From Oscillospiraceae bacterium (GTDB lineage Bacteria; Bacillota; Clostridia; Oscillospirales; Oscillospiraceae), in NCBI GenBank assembly GCA_902775985.1, contig CACYOR010000015.1, positions 1 through 32,962 on the forward strand: a stretch of 32,962 bases of DNA. The letters are read 5' to 3'. A model generated the notes under the pieces. It saw nothing but the letters and a program-made list of their open reading frames with translations, searched no databases and had not been told where the DNA came from. A program made the position numbers and the translations under genes. Below are positions 24,208 to 31,347 of this stretch, piece by piece (position 1 is the stretch's first letter; the number at the start of each line of letters is the position of its first letter).

Positions 24208-25077
24208 TTACAAGCGTCTTAACTGATCAATCAGCTTTTCCCGGTCCTCGGCGCCGTAAAATTCCAACTCAATGCGGCCGCTGCGCTTGCCGTCCACCAG
24301 TCTCACCTTTCTCCCCAGCTTTTTACTGAGTTCCTCGGAGAGTTCGGCCACGTAATCCACGCTGAGCTCGTCACCGCTTTCCTCCGGCTTTTCCTCCGCC
24401 GGGCGGCAGAGACGGGCGGCAATTCGTTCGGTTTTCCGCACGGAAAGGGATTTTTTGATCACTTCCTGGGCGGCATTGAGCTGATCGGCTCCGTTTTCGA
24501 TGGGGATCAGCGCGCGGGCGTGGCCGGCGGAGAGCTCTCCTTTTTCCACCAGCTCCATCACCGGCGGCGTGAGACTCAAAAGCCGCAGGGAATTGGCCAC
24601 GGCGGGTCGGGAGCGGCCCACGCTTTTCGCCGTCTCCTCCTGGGTCAGGCCGAAATCGTGCATCAGGGTTTGATAGCCCTTGGCCTCTTCAATGGGATTC
24701 AGATCCTCCCGCTGCAGGTTTTCCACCAGCGCCAACTCCGCCGTGCGGCGGTCGTCGGCCTCCAGAACCCGGACCGGCACTTCCGTGAGGCCCGCCATGC
24801 GTGAGGCGCGCCAGCGGCGCTCGCCGGCGATGATCTGATAATAGCCGTTGTCCAGCTTTCGTACGGTGATCGGCTGGATCAGACCGTACTGGGCAATGGA
24901 GTCGGAGAGCTCCTGCAGAGCCTGGGGGTCAAAATAATCCCGGGGCTGGTCTTCCCGAGGTTCCACCTTGCTGATCGGCAGGATCAGCAATTCCGAACCC
25001 GGTTCCTCCTCATAGTCGTTGGCGGCGAACAGGGCGTCGAGACCGATGCCCAGGCCTTTTTTCTCTTTTGCTGCCAT
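24208..25077 (-). CDS. parB: Chromosome-partitioning protein ParB (Spo0J)
   Basis: CTP-dependent DNA clamp that loads at parS and spreads, directing origin segregation with ParA and condensin loading. The 289-residue product begins with KKGLGIGLDALFA, the N-terminal ParA-stimulating region. The CTP-binding ParB/Srx fold has GERRWRASRMAG and ALVENLQREDLNPIEEAKGY. A helix-turn-helix region follows (LTQEETAKSVGRSRPAVANSLRLL), and the C-terminal dimerisation segment ends in DREKLIDQLRRL. Ribosome site AGGAGG lies 4 bp before the ATG; parA ends 9 bp upstream. Confidence 0.97.
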   Translation of the reverse strand: MAAKEKKGLGIGLDALFAANDYEEEPGSELLILPISKVEPREDQPRDYFDPQALQELSDSIAQYGLIQPITVRKLDNGYYQIIAGERRWRASRMAGLTEVPVRVLEADDRRTAELALVENLQREDLNPIEEAKGYQTLMHDFGLTQEETAKSVGRSRPAVANSLRLLSLTPPVMELVEKGELSAGHARALIPIENGADQLNAAQEVIKKSLSVRKTERIAARLCRPAEEKPEESGDELSVDYVAELSEELSKKLGRKVRLVDGKRSGRIELEFYGAEDREKLIDQLRRL

Positions 25078-25086
25078 CTGTCCTCC

Positions 25087-25857
25087 TTAAAAGGCACCGT
25101 GGGGGTCGTTTCTCGCCAGAAACTCCTCCGCAAGGGCCATATAAGCCTTGCTGCCTTTGTTGCTTTTGTCGTAGATTACCCCCGGAATCCCATGGCTGGG
25201 CGCCTCGGACAGGCGGACACTGCGGGGTATCACGGTGTGATAGACCTTGTCTCCCAGGTGATTACGCAGTTCATTGGCCACCTGCACGGTCAGGTTGGCC
25301 CGGGCGTCGTACATGGTGAGCACAATGCCTTCCACCTCCAGACGTCGGTTGAGACGCCGGGAGCAGAGCTTGATGCTGGTCATGAGGTCGGCAATGCCTT
25401 CCAGCGCGTAGTATTCGCACTGCATGGGGATCAGCACGCTGTCGGCGGCCACCAGAGCATTTACCGTCAGAAGCTCCAGAGAGGGCGGGCAGTCGATGCA
25501 GATATAGTCGTAATCGCTGTACAGTTGGTTCAGAGCTTTTTTCAGAACGTATTCCCGCTTCTCCGTCTGAATCAGCTCCACGGAGGCGGCGGCCAGTTCT
25601 TTTCCGGTGGGGATCACGTCGCCGTATTTGGTATGTACGATGCAGGCCTCGGGGGGAACGGCCCGGATCAGAATGTCATAGGTGTTGGGACGGCTCGCCT
25701 TGGAGACGCCCATACCGGAGCTGGCGTTTCCCTGGGGATCGCAGTCCACCAGCAAAACCCGCTTTCCCAGCGCGTTCAGGGCGGCACACAGATTGACGCA
25801 GCTGGTGGTTTTGCCCACGCCGCCTTTCTGGTTGGCCACCGCAATGATTTTTGCCAT
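25087..25857 (-). CDS. parA: Chromosome-partitioning ATPase ParA (Soj)
   Basis: Deviant-Walker ATPase that drives origin segregation and, in Bacillus, regulates DnaA. The 256-residue product starts MAKIIAVANQKGGVGKTT (Walker A KGGVGKTT with signature Lys11), then VLLVDCDPQGNASSGMG and the later CIDCPPSLELLTVNAL. Start at 25857 is set by the ribosome site GAGGAG 6 bp upstream; an upstream in-frame ATG would place the promoter inside the gene. Its promoter and two parS sites lie in the 111-bp gap to gpr. It is the first gene of parA-parB-serS(-mscL). Confidence 0.97.
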   Translation of the reverse strand: MAKIIAVANQKGGVGKTTSCVNLCAALNALGKRVLLVDCDPQGNASSGMGVSKASRPNTYDILIRAVPPEACIVHTKYGDVIPTGKELAAASVELIQTEKREYVLKKALNQLYSDYDYICIDCPPSLELLTVNALVAADSVLIPMQCEYYALEGIADLMTSIKLCSRRLNRRLEVEGIVLTMYDARANLTVQVANELRNHLGDKVYHTVIPRSVRLSEAPSHGIPGVIYDKSNKGSKAYMALAEEFLARNDPHGAF

Positions 25858-25885
25858 GATAATCTCCTCTGTTTTTATCGGAAAC

Positions 25886-25914
25886 ATTATAGCAGTGCAC
25901 GATACAAATTTCAA
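25886..25914 (-). promoter_or_regulatory. parAB promoter
   Basis: On the - strand: TTGAAA (-35, 25909-25914), exact 17-bp spacer, TATAAT (-10, 25886-25891). The -35 directly abuts the parS site at 25915-25930, suggesting ParB autoregulation. Confidence 0.85.
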
Positions 25915-25930
25915 TGTTTCACGTGAAACT
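25915..25930. promoter_or_regulatory. parS site 1 (one mismatch)
   Basis: TGTTTCACGTGAAACT: 15 of 16 bases match the palindromic ParB site TGTTTCACGTGAAACA. It touches the -35 of the parA promoter. Confidence 0.93.
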
Positions 25931-25950
25931 TTTTCCGACAGCGTCGGCGA

Positions 25951-25966
25951 TGTTTCACGTGAAACA
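25951..25966. promoter_or_regulatory. parS site 2 (perfect)
   Basis: TGTTTCACGTGAAACA, an exact match to the consensus ParB site. Its centre is 36 bp from that of site 1, and it ends 2 bp before the gpr stop codon. A small CCGAC-AGC-GTCGG hairpin lies between the two sites (25935-25947). Confidence 0.97.
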
Positions 25967-25968
25967 TT

Positions 25969-26820
25969 TCACTCGACAAGCATCTCCATCTCATCAAAGC
26001 TGAGACCCGGGTGCAGCGCCAGATTGACCCCATAGGCAATCAGGCGTGCCAAGTCCCGGACGGCGCTGTCAATATACCGGGGCGTGACAAAGAAAGAACC
26101 GAGGGCGGCATCTCCACCGAGCGAGAGTGCATCGATGACCGTGGGAACACCGATGGCAATCACCGGAATGCCGAGATTGCTCACATCCAAAGCCTCCCGG
26201 TCATTCCCAACGCCGGAACCGGGAGCAATACCGGCGTCGCAGACTTGAACGCTGCGGCAGAGCTCTTCCACCTCAACCCCGGCCAGCGCATCAATGGCGA
26301 TGAGACAATCGGGTTTCAAGGTCTGACACAGAGCCCGGATTTGGAGTGCCGACTCCATGCCCGTGGTCCCAAGCACGCCGGTACGGCTCAGGGCCGTGCT
26401 GTGCAGCCTGGCAAAGAGGGGGTCGCCGATCAGATGCCGCGTGATGAGAATGTGCCCGGCGCTGAGAGAGCCGAGGGCGTCCGGCGTCACATCCGGGTTC
26501 CCCAGCGCGGCGATCAAAATGCTCTCTGCCCGGGAAGGCAGACAGCGACGGATCAACTCTGCCAGCAGCTCGACCGCCGGAACAAAACACTCAGAACCAC
26601 GGCGCGGCGAGGCCGGGAGATGAAAACAGTAATAGCGGCCCGGCGGTTTCTGAAGGACCTGGGCGCCCTCTTCATCCAGAATCTCAATGCTTGTGAGCGG
26701 AAAACCCTTGATCTGCTCCTCCCGGGCCTTGACACCCGGCAGGGACGAGGTTTGATCCGCCTCCCGCTGCCAGAGTCGGTGGGCCTCGCCCGCCAGATCG
26801 GTTCTACCAGAAATTACCAA
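25969..26820 (-). CDS. gpr: Spore protease GPR (germination endopeptidase)
   Basis: Degrades small acid-soluble spore proteins during germination; aspartic-type A25 family. The product is 283 residues from a TTG at 26820, chosen because AAGGAGG lies 7 bp upstream; an ATG at 26871 has no ribosome site. It has RTDLAGEA at residues 6-13, ALGNPDVTPDALGSLSAGHI, GVLGTTGMESALQI, and CLIAIDALAGVEVEELC followed by GIAPGSGVGNDREALD, all family blocks holding the essential Asp residues. The segment before RTDLA is only five residues, shorter than the classic roughly 15-residue propeptide. It is divergent from rpsT, a pairing also seen in Bacillus. Expression is expected in the forespore under sigma-G; I saw only a weak candidate promoter. 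Confidence 0.92.
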   Translation of the reverse strand: MVISGRTDLAGEAHRLWQREADQTSSLPGVKAREEQIKGFPLTSIEILDEEGAQVLQKPPGRYYCFHLPASPRRGSECFVPAVELLAELIRRCLPSRAESILIAALGNPDVTPDALGSLSAGHILITRHLIGDPLFARLHSTALSRTGVLGTTGMESALQIRALCQTLKPDCLIAIDALAGVEVEELCRSVQVCDAGIAPGSGVGNDREALDVSNLGIPVIAIGVPTVIDALSLGGDAALGSFFVTPRYIDSAVRDLARLIAYGVNLALHPGLSFDEMEMLVE

Positions 26821-26916
26821 ATTATCGCCTCCTTTTCTATATCTTGTGCTGTTGAATGGAAAATGATACATAAGCTGCGACAGGGAAAAAAACTTGATTT
26901 TTTCTGAAAAAAAAGC

Positions 26917-26945
26917 TTGATTTTGTTCCACTTCTTTGCTATAAT
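26917..26945 (+). promoter_or_regulatory. rpsT promoter
   Basis: TTGATT (-35, 26917-26922), exact 17-bp spacer, TATAAT (-10, 26940-26945), preceded by A-rich tracts that may act as an UP element. Confidence 0.85.
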
Positions 26946-26990
26946 CTCTAAACGCGAGTGAATCTTTACAGGGGGAGGTGGCGATAACGC

Positions 26991-27263
26991 ATGGCCAACA
27001 TTAAATCTTCTGCCAAGAGAGACGTTAAGTCCAAGGAGCTCCGGGCCAAGAATCGTGCTGACAAGACCGAGCTTAAGACCATGATGAAAAAGTTTGACGC
27101 AGCTGTTGCCGAAGGCAACCGCGAGACAGCCGTCAGTGCCTATAAAGTTGCTGTTAAGACTGTTGACACTGTTGACCGCGCAGCCGGTAAGGGTCTGCTG
27201 CACAAGAACAATGCAGCCCATAAGAAGTCTGCGATGGCTACAAAGCTCAACGAGATGGCGTAA
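26991..27263 (+). CDS. rpsT: 30S ribosomal protein S20
   Basis: Small primary-binding protein of the 30S subunit. The 90-residue, Lys/Ala-rich product has the family opening MANIKSSAKRD and the closing block KGLLHKNNAAHKKSAMATKL. Ribosome site GGGGGAGGTGG lies upstream of the ATG. Single-gene transcript: own promoter at 26917-26945 and terminator at 27286-27311. Confidence 0.97.
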   Translation: MANIKSSAKRDVKSKELRAKNRADKTELKTMMKKFDAAVAEGNRETAVSAYKVAVKTVDTVDRAAGKGLLHKNNAAHKKSAMATKLNEMA

Positions 27264-27285
27264 GTTTGCATCATCTGCAACGATC

Positions 27286-27316
27286 AAGGGACGCAGTTTT
27301 CTGCGTCCCTTTGTCG
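27286..27316 (+). terminator. rpsT terminator
   Basis: Eleven-base-pair perfect stem AAGGGACGCAG/CTGCGTCCCTT with a TTTT loop, followed by a moderately T-rich tail. Confidence 0.8.
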
Positions 27317-27355
27317 TTGTTAGGGCTGTTAAGGATTTTATTCACAGCCTGTCCA

Positions 27356-27384
27356 TTGAAAACGGACCGGAAGTAGTGTAGAAT
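27356..27384 (+). promoter_or_regulatory. Promoter of the lipid kinase gene
   Basis: TTGAAA (-35, 27356-27361), exact 17-bp spacer, TAGAAT (-10, 27379-27384), about 30 bp before the ATG at 27416. Confidence 0.75.
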
Positions 27385-27415
27385 ACATTCATTCTGTATA
27401 CAGGAGATCAACAGG

Positions 27416-28300
27416 ATGAAAAAGCTGATGCTTGTCATTAACCCGGCCGCCGGGCGCGGCGGGTATAAATTCAATCTGCCGGAGGCGCTGCAGCTGCTGG
27501 ATCAGGGCGGCTACCGCACGACGCTGTTTTTCACCGCGGCACGGAAGGACGCGACGGAGTTTGTCCGTGACCAGGGGCAAAACTACGACGTGGTGGCCTG
27601 CATCGGCGGCGACGGAACGCTCAGCGAGGTGATCACCGGCCTGATGTCCCTGGAGAATCCCCCGAAGCTGGCTTATCTCCCTATGGGAACGGCCAACGAC
27701 GTGGCCACGACTCTGGGCCTGCCGAAGAACGACACCCTGGGCGCCGCCATGCGCATCCTCAACGGCGAGCCCCATCCCTTTGACGTGGGCGGCTTTGGCG
27801 AGGAGTATTTCGCCTATATCGCCGCCTTCGGCGCCTTTACCGAGGTGAGCTATACCACCCCCCAGAACCAGAAAAAGGCGCTGGGCCATCTGGCCTATGT
27901 GCTGCAAGGCGCGGCGCAGCTGCCCAAGCTGGAGAGCTATCATGTCCGGGTGGACTACGACGGCGGCAGCATAGAGGATAACCTGGTCTATGGCAGCATG
28001 TCCAACTCCACCTCTGTGGCCGGCATCGTCCATTTGAAGGAGGAGATGGTCAGCCTGGGCGACGGCCGCTCCGAGCTGGTCCTGGTCCGGGATCCCGGCA
28101 CGGTGGAGGGCTTTGGGGAACTGGTGACCAGCGTGCTCTCCCAGCGCTATGACAGCGACAAGCTGCTGATCCTGCACACCAAGAAGGCGGTCTTTCATTT
28201 TGACAAGCCCGTCACCTGGACGCGGGACGGCGAGGCCGGAGGCGAGCACCAGGACATAATGCTGCGCAACTACGAAGCACCGATAGAATTTATCTTCTGA
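27416..28300 (+). CDS. Diacylglycerol/lipid kinase, DagK/YegS family
   Basis: Phosphorylates diacylglycerol or a related lipid, recycling it into phospholipid synthesis. The 294-residue product has the catalytic-domain motifs INPAAGRGG near the start (nucleotide loop), CIGGDGTLSEVITGL (GGDGT), and LPMGTANDVATTLGLP, where the family usually has GTxNDFARxLGI. The second beta-sandwich domain continues with VGGFGEEYFAYIAAFGAFTEVSY. Ribosome site CAGGAGATC lies before the ATG. Own promoter and terminator, so it is a single-gene unit. Exact lipid substrate not determinable. Confidence 0.92.
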   Translation: MKKLMLVINPAAGRGGYKFNLPEALQLLDQGGYRTTLFFTAARKDATEFVRDQGQNYDVVACIGGDGTLSEVITGLMSLENPPKLAYLPMGTANDVATTLGLPKNDTLGAAMRILNGEPHPFDVGGFGEEYFAYIAAFGAFTEVSYTTPQNQKKALGHLAYVLQGAAQLPKLESYHVRVDYDGGSIEDNLVYGSMSNSTSVAGIVHLKEEMVSLGDGRSELVLVRDPGTVEGFGELVTSVLSQRYDSDKLLILHTKKAVFHFDKPVTWTRDGEAGGEHQDIMLRNYEAPIEFIF

Positions 28301-28305
28301 ATGCT

Positions 28306-28346
28306 AAAGGATTGTCGAAAACACAGCTTTCGGCAATCCTTTTTTC
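28306..28346 (+). terminator. Terminator of the lipid kinase gene
   Basis: Stem AAAGGATTGTCGAAA against CTTTCGGCAATCCTTT (about 15 bp, one G-T pair), then a run of six T. Confidence 0.92.
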
Positions 28347-28368
28347 TGACGTTTGGATAAAAACGCTC

Positions 28369-28397
28369 TTGTGCTTTTGGCCCTAATACGATATAAT
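28369..28397 (+). promoter_or_regulatory. Promoter of the Asp23-fakA operon
   Basis: TTGTGC (-35, 28369-28374), exact 17-bp spacer, TATAAT (-10, 28392-28397), about 80 bp before the first start codon. Confidence 0.8.
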
Positions 28398-28405
28398 CAT
28401 AGAAT

Positions 28406-28438
28406 CGGTCGGTATGCCTTGGCAAAGGGAACCGACCG
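28406..28438 (+). other. Hairpin at the 5' end of the Asp23-fakA mRNA
   Basis: CGGTCGGT (28406-28413) pairs perfectly with ACCGACCG (28431-28438); a small GCC-TT-GGC lies in the loop. It begins right at the expected transcription start. No T-run follows, so it is not a terminator; it may stabilise the mRNA. Confidence 0.6.
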
Positions 28439-28475
28439 TGAAAAGCGAAGGATCCAGAGGAAAGGAGTTTTCCAA

Positions 28476-28826
28476 ATGGTGAATATAGCCAATGCGATCG
28501 GCAGGATCTGCATTACCAACGAAGTCGTCTCCAACCTGGCCGGCGACGCGGCGACCAGCTGCTTCGGCGTCAAGGGCATGGTCGGCCGCAGCCAGGGCAG
28601 CGGCCCCTTCCAGCTGCTGCGCCGGGAATCCATGTCCAAGGGCGTGGAGGTCCACTACAACGACGATGGCAGCGTCTCGCTGGATCTGCACATCGGGGTG
28701 GACCAGGGCGTGAACATCGCCGCCGTCTCCCGCAGCATCATGAAGGAAGTGCGCTACAAACTGCAGAAACACACCGGCATCCCGGTCAAGTGCGTGGATG
28801 TCTATGTCGATACAATAATTGGGTAA
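28476..28826 (+). CDS. Asp23/Gls24 family protein (YloU-like)
   Basis: 116-residue Asp23-family (DUF322) protein. It starts MVNIANAIGRICITNEVV, then LAGDAATSCFGVKGM and the VEVHYNDDGSVSLDLHIGV and IMKEVRYKLQKHTGIPVKCVDVYVD blocks that define the family. In Bacillus and Staphylococcus the members are membrane-associated or envelope-stress proteins, and yloU is next to yloV (fakA) exactly as here. The ATG at 28476 is chosen for the AAAGGAG site 8 bp upstream. fakA starts 20 bp after the stop. Confidence 0.9.
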   Translation: MVNIANAIGRICITNEVVSNLAGDAATSCFGVKGMVGRSQGSGPFQLLRRESMSKGVEVHYNDDGSVSLDLHIGVDQGVNIAAVSRSIMKEVRYKLQKHTGIPVKCVDVYVDTIIG

Positions 28827-28846
28827 AGATAGAGGATTTTCGTGAC

Positions 28847-30553
28847 ATGAGAGAGTATATTGACGCCGCCTCGTTCAAAGAGATGATTCTCTGCGCCGAC
28901 GCGGCCCTGCATGCCAACATCCAGGCGATCAACGATCTGAACGTGTTCCCGGTTCCCGACGGCGATACCGGTACCAATATGGGCCTGACCATCAACAACG
29001 CCGCCACGGAGCTGCGGAAAAAGAGCTTTGACACCGTCGCCTCCGCGGCCGACTGCGTGGCCGGCGCCATGCTGCGCGGCGCGCGCGGCAACTCGGGCGT
29101 GATTTTGTCCCTGCTGTTCCGGGGTATCTCCCGCCGCCTCAAGGGCACGGAGACCGCCGGTGCGGTGGAGTTTGCCGGGGCCATGTCCGACGGTGTGGAG
29201 GCGGCCTACAAGGCGGTCATGAAGCCCGCCGAGGGCACGATTCTGACCGTCTCCCGCCTGGCCTCCGCCGCGGCGGTGAAGGCCGCCGACAAGGGCGCCA
29301 GCCTGGAGGAGAGCCTCTTGGCCGCCATCGAGGCAGGCGAGATGGCACTGGAGGACACGGTGAACCAGAACCCGGTGCTGAAAAAGGCCGGCGTGATCGA
29401 CGCGGGCGGCAAGGGCTACATGGTGATCCTGCGGGCGATCCTCGCCTCCCTGCGGGGGGAGATCGTGGCCGGCGAGGCCTTCACCATCGAGGAGACGAAC
29501 GAGGCCTCCTGGGGCGCCGACGAGGTCGAGGTGCCGGAGAAGAACATCTTTGACACGGTCTATGTGGTGCGCAAGAACGATCCGAGCGTGGATCTCATGC
29601 CTCTGCGTCTGTATCTGGACAGCATCGGCGACTCCCTGGTCATCAGCGATGACGACGAGATCTTCAAGGTCCATGTCCATACCGATATCCCCGGCGCGGC
29701 GCTGACCGAATCCCAGAAGTACGGCGCGCTGGACATCGCCAAGATCGAGAACATGCGCCTGCAGGCCCTGGACCTGCTGGCCGGGCACAAGGCCAAGAGC
29801 ACCGACGATCTGCAGCAGATCGATGAGGAGCTCACCGCTATGGAGAGCGCCACCGCCCTCACCGGCGAGGAGGAAGACGCCATGGCCGAGCCGGAGAAGG
29901 AATACGGCGTGGTGGCCGTCTGCGCCGGCGCGGGTATGGAGAAGATGTTCCGTGACCTGGGCGCGGATCAGATCGTCACCGGCGGCCAGACCATGAACCC
30001 CTCCACCGACGATATCCTCAAGGCCATCAACCGCACCCCGGCGAGAACGGTCTTTGTCTTCCCCAATAACAAGAACATCATCATGGCGGCGGAGCAGTGC
30101 GTGGATCTGACCGAAAAGCACGTCATCGTCATGCCCACCAAGACCGTGCCCCAGGGCATCACGGCTCTGATGAACTTCATCCCCGACGAGACGGAGGAGT
30201 CCCTGGTCGGCGACATGGGCGAGTCCATTGGCACGGTGCACACCGCGATGGTGACCTATGCGGCCCGCAACTCCGATTTTGACGGGCACGACATCCATGC
30301 GGGCGAGTATCTGGCCCTGCTGGACGGCGCGCTGCTGGGCAGCTACACCGATCTGAACAAGCTCTTTACCGACCTGGGCGAGGTCTGCAAGCAGTTTAAC
30401 CCGGAATTCGTCAACGTCTATTACGGCGAGGATGTGCAGCAGGCCGACGCGGAGGCCGCCGGCGCGGCGCTGAACGGGCTGCTGCCGGAGGCGGAGATCG
30501 TCGTGGTCGACGGCGGACAGCCGGTGTATTACTACATGATCTCTGTGGAATAA
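28847..30553 (+). CDS. fakA: Fatty-acid kinase, FakA/YloV type (DAK1/DegV fold)
   Basis: Phosphorylates FakB-bound fatty acids so exogenous fatty acids can enter phospholipids. The 568-residue product has an N-terminal DhaL-type ATP-binding domain with NVFPVPDGDTGTNMGLT (about 32-48), RGARGNSGVILS and DAGGKGYM. A middle region follows (NIFDTVYVVRK, KVHVHTDIPGAAL). A C-terminal domain has GGQTMNPSTDDILKAI, VFVFPNNKNIIMAAEQ and the final HDIHAGEYLALLDG block. Start ATG at 28847; a GAGG lies about 11 bp upstream, further than ideal. The FakB partner is not in the window. The operon with the Asp23-family gene is a conserved Bacillota pair. Confidence 0.93.
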   Translation: MREYIDAASFKEMILCADAALHANIQAINDLNVFPVPDGDTGTNMGLTINNAATELRKKSFDTVASAADCVAGAMLRGARGNSGVILSLLFRGISRRLKGTETAGAVEFAGAMSDGVEAAYKAVMKPAEGTILTVSRLASAAAVKAADKGASLEESLLAAIEAGEMALEDTVNQNPVLKKAGVIDAGGKGYMVILRAILASLRGEIVAGEAFTIEETNEASWGADEVEVPEKNIFDTVYVVRKNDPSVDLMPLRLYLDSIGDSLVISDDDEIFKVHVHTDIPGAALTESQKYGALDIAKIENMRLQALDLLAGHKAKSTDDLQQIDEELTAMESATALTGEEEDAMAEPEKEYGVVAVCAGAGMEKMFRDLGADQIVTGGQTMNPSTDDILKAINRTPARTVFVFPNNKNIIMAAEQCVDLTEKHVIVMPTKTVPQGITALMNFIPDETEESLVGDMGESIGTVHTAMVTYAARNSDFDGHDIHAGEYLALLDGALLGSYTDLNKLFTDLGEVCKQFNPEFVNVYYGEDVQQADAEAAGAALNGLLPEAEIVVVDGGQPVYYYMISVE

Positions 30554-30566
30554 AACAGAAGGAAAT

Positions 30567-30599
30567 GCCGCCGAAAGCTTGCCTTTCGACGGCGTTTTT
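30567..30599 (+). terminator. fakA terminator
   Basis: Stem GCCGCCGAAAG/CTTTCGACGGC (one C-A mismatch), 5-nt loop, then G and five T. It begins 14 bp after the fakA stop. Confidence 0.85.
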
Positions 30600-30619
30600 G
30601 ACGATATGGGGGGCATTTT

Positions 30620-31303
30620 ATGCTGTATCGAAGCATCGACAGCCCCGAGGCAATCCTGGACGAGGTGGAGCGCCTGGGCTTTTATCCTTTTTTTGAAAAC
30701 GAGATCTCCGGCTTCTCCATCGGGGAGCACACGCCGCCCCGGCTCTGGTTCTCCGACACGGAGGACGGGCCCTGGGAGTGGAAGGGTCCGGTCCTGCGCA
30801 CGGGCCGCGTCCTGTACGGGAAGTTCTTCAAGGGCCGGGCGGGCTATATCAGCCGGGACTGGTACCCGGTCTTCGCCAATTACCGCCGAAACGGCTACGA
30901 CTTTGACGCCCTGTATGACGACGGCTTTGCGCCCTACAAGGACAAGGCGGTCTACGATGTGCTGGCGGAGAACGGCTCCCTGCTGAGCAAGGATCTGAAA
31001 CGGCTCTGCGGCTATGGCAAGGAGGGCAACAAGGGCTATGAGACGGTGATTACCCGGCTGCAGATGGAGTGCTACGTGGTGACGGCGGACTTTGAGTACG
31101 CCCGGGACCGCTGGGGCAAGCCCTACGGCTGGGGCCAGGCCCGGCTCAGCACGCCGGAATCTCTGCTGGGCGAGGATTTCATGAGTGATGCCTACCGGGA
31201 AGAGCCGGAAGCGTCCCGGCAGCGAGTGTATGAGCATCTGCTGAAAACCGTCCCGGGCGCGACGAAAAAAGAAATTGCCCGGGTATTGGGGGAAAAGGTA
31301 TAA
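30620..31303 (+). CDS. Uncharacterised protein, possible AlkZ-related winged-helix protein
   Basis: 227-residue soluble protein without signal peptide or TM segment. The ribosome site GGGGGG lies 6 bp before the ATG. The N-terminal half is rich in Trp/Tyr/Phe (LWFSDTEDGPWEWKGPVL, FFKGRAGYISRDWYPVFANY). The middle LSKDLKRLCGYGKEGNKGYE and VITRLQMECYVVTADFEYAR looks like a winged-helix unit. The same architecture is, from memory, in proteins annotated as AlkZ-related in Clostridia, which would suggest a DNA-glycosylase link, but no catalytic motif of AlkZ is evident to me. It follows the fakA terminator and converges on the NYN gene. Confidence 0.6.
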   Translation: MLYRSIDSPEAILDEVERLGFYPFFENEISGFSIGEHTPPRLWFSDTEDGPWEWKGPVLRTGRVLYGKFFKGRAGYISRDWYPVFANYRRNGYDFDALYDDGFAPYKDKAVYDVLAENGSLLSKDLKRLCGYGKEGNKGYETVITRLQMECYVVTADFEYARDRWGKPYGWGQARLSTPESLLGEDFMSDAYREEPEASRQRVYEHLLKTVPGATKKEIARVLGEKV

Positions 31304-31347
31304 GAAATTGAGGGGGCGATCCGGTGGATCGCCCCCTCAATTTCTTA
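31301..31347. terminator. Bidirectional terminator shared by convergent genes
   Basis: Perfect 22-bp stem (31301-31322 with 31326-31347) and 3-nt loop GGT. The outermost bases are the TAA stop codons of the unknown gene (+) and the NYN gene (-). The GC-rich core GGGGGCGATCC is flanked by A/T-rich ends, so both RNAs can form a hairpin with a T-rich 3' side. Confidence 0.9.

Noticed and set aside
26814-27287. - strand open frame opposite rpsT
   Set aside because: Antisense to a complete S20 gene; would also delete the rpsT-gpr divergent promoter region.
28802-31237. 811-residue - strand open frame opposite fakA and the unknown gene
   Set aside because: Runs across two real genes and a terminator, low-complexity, no domain.
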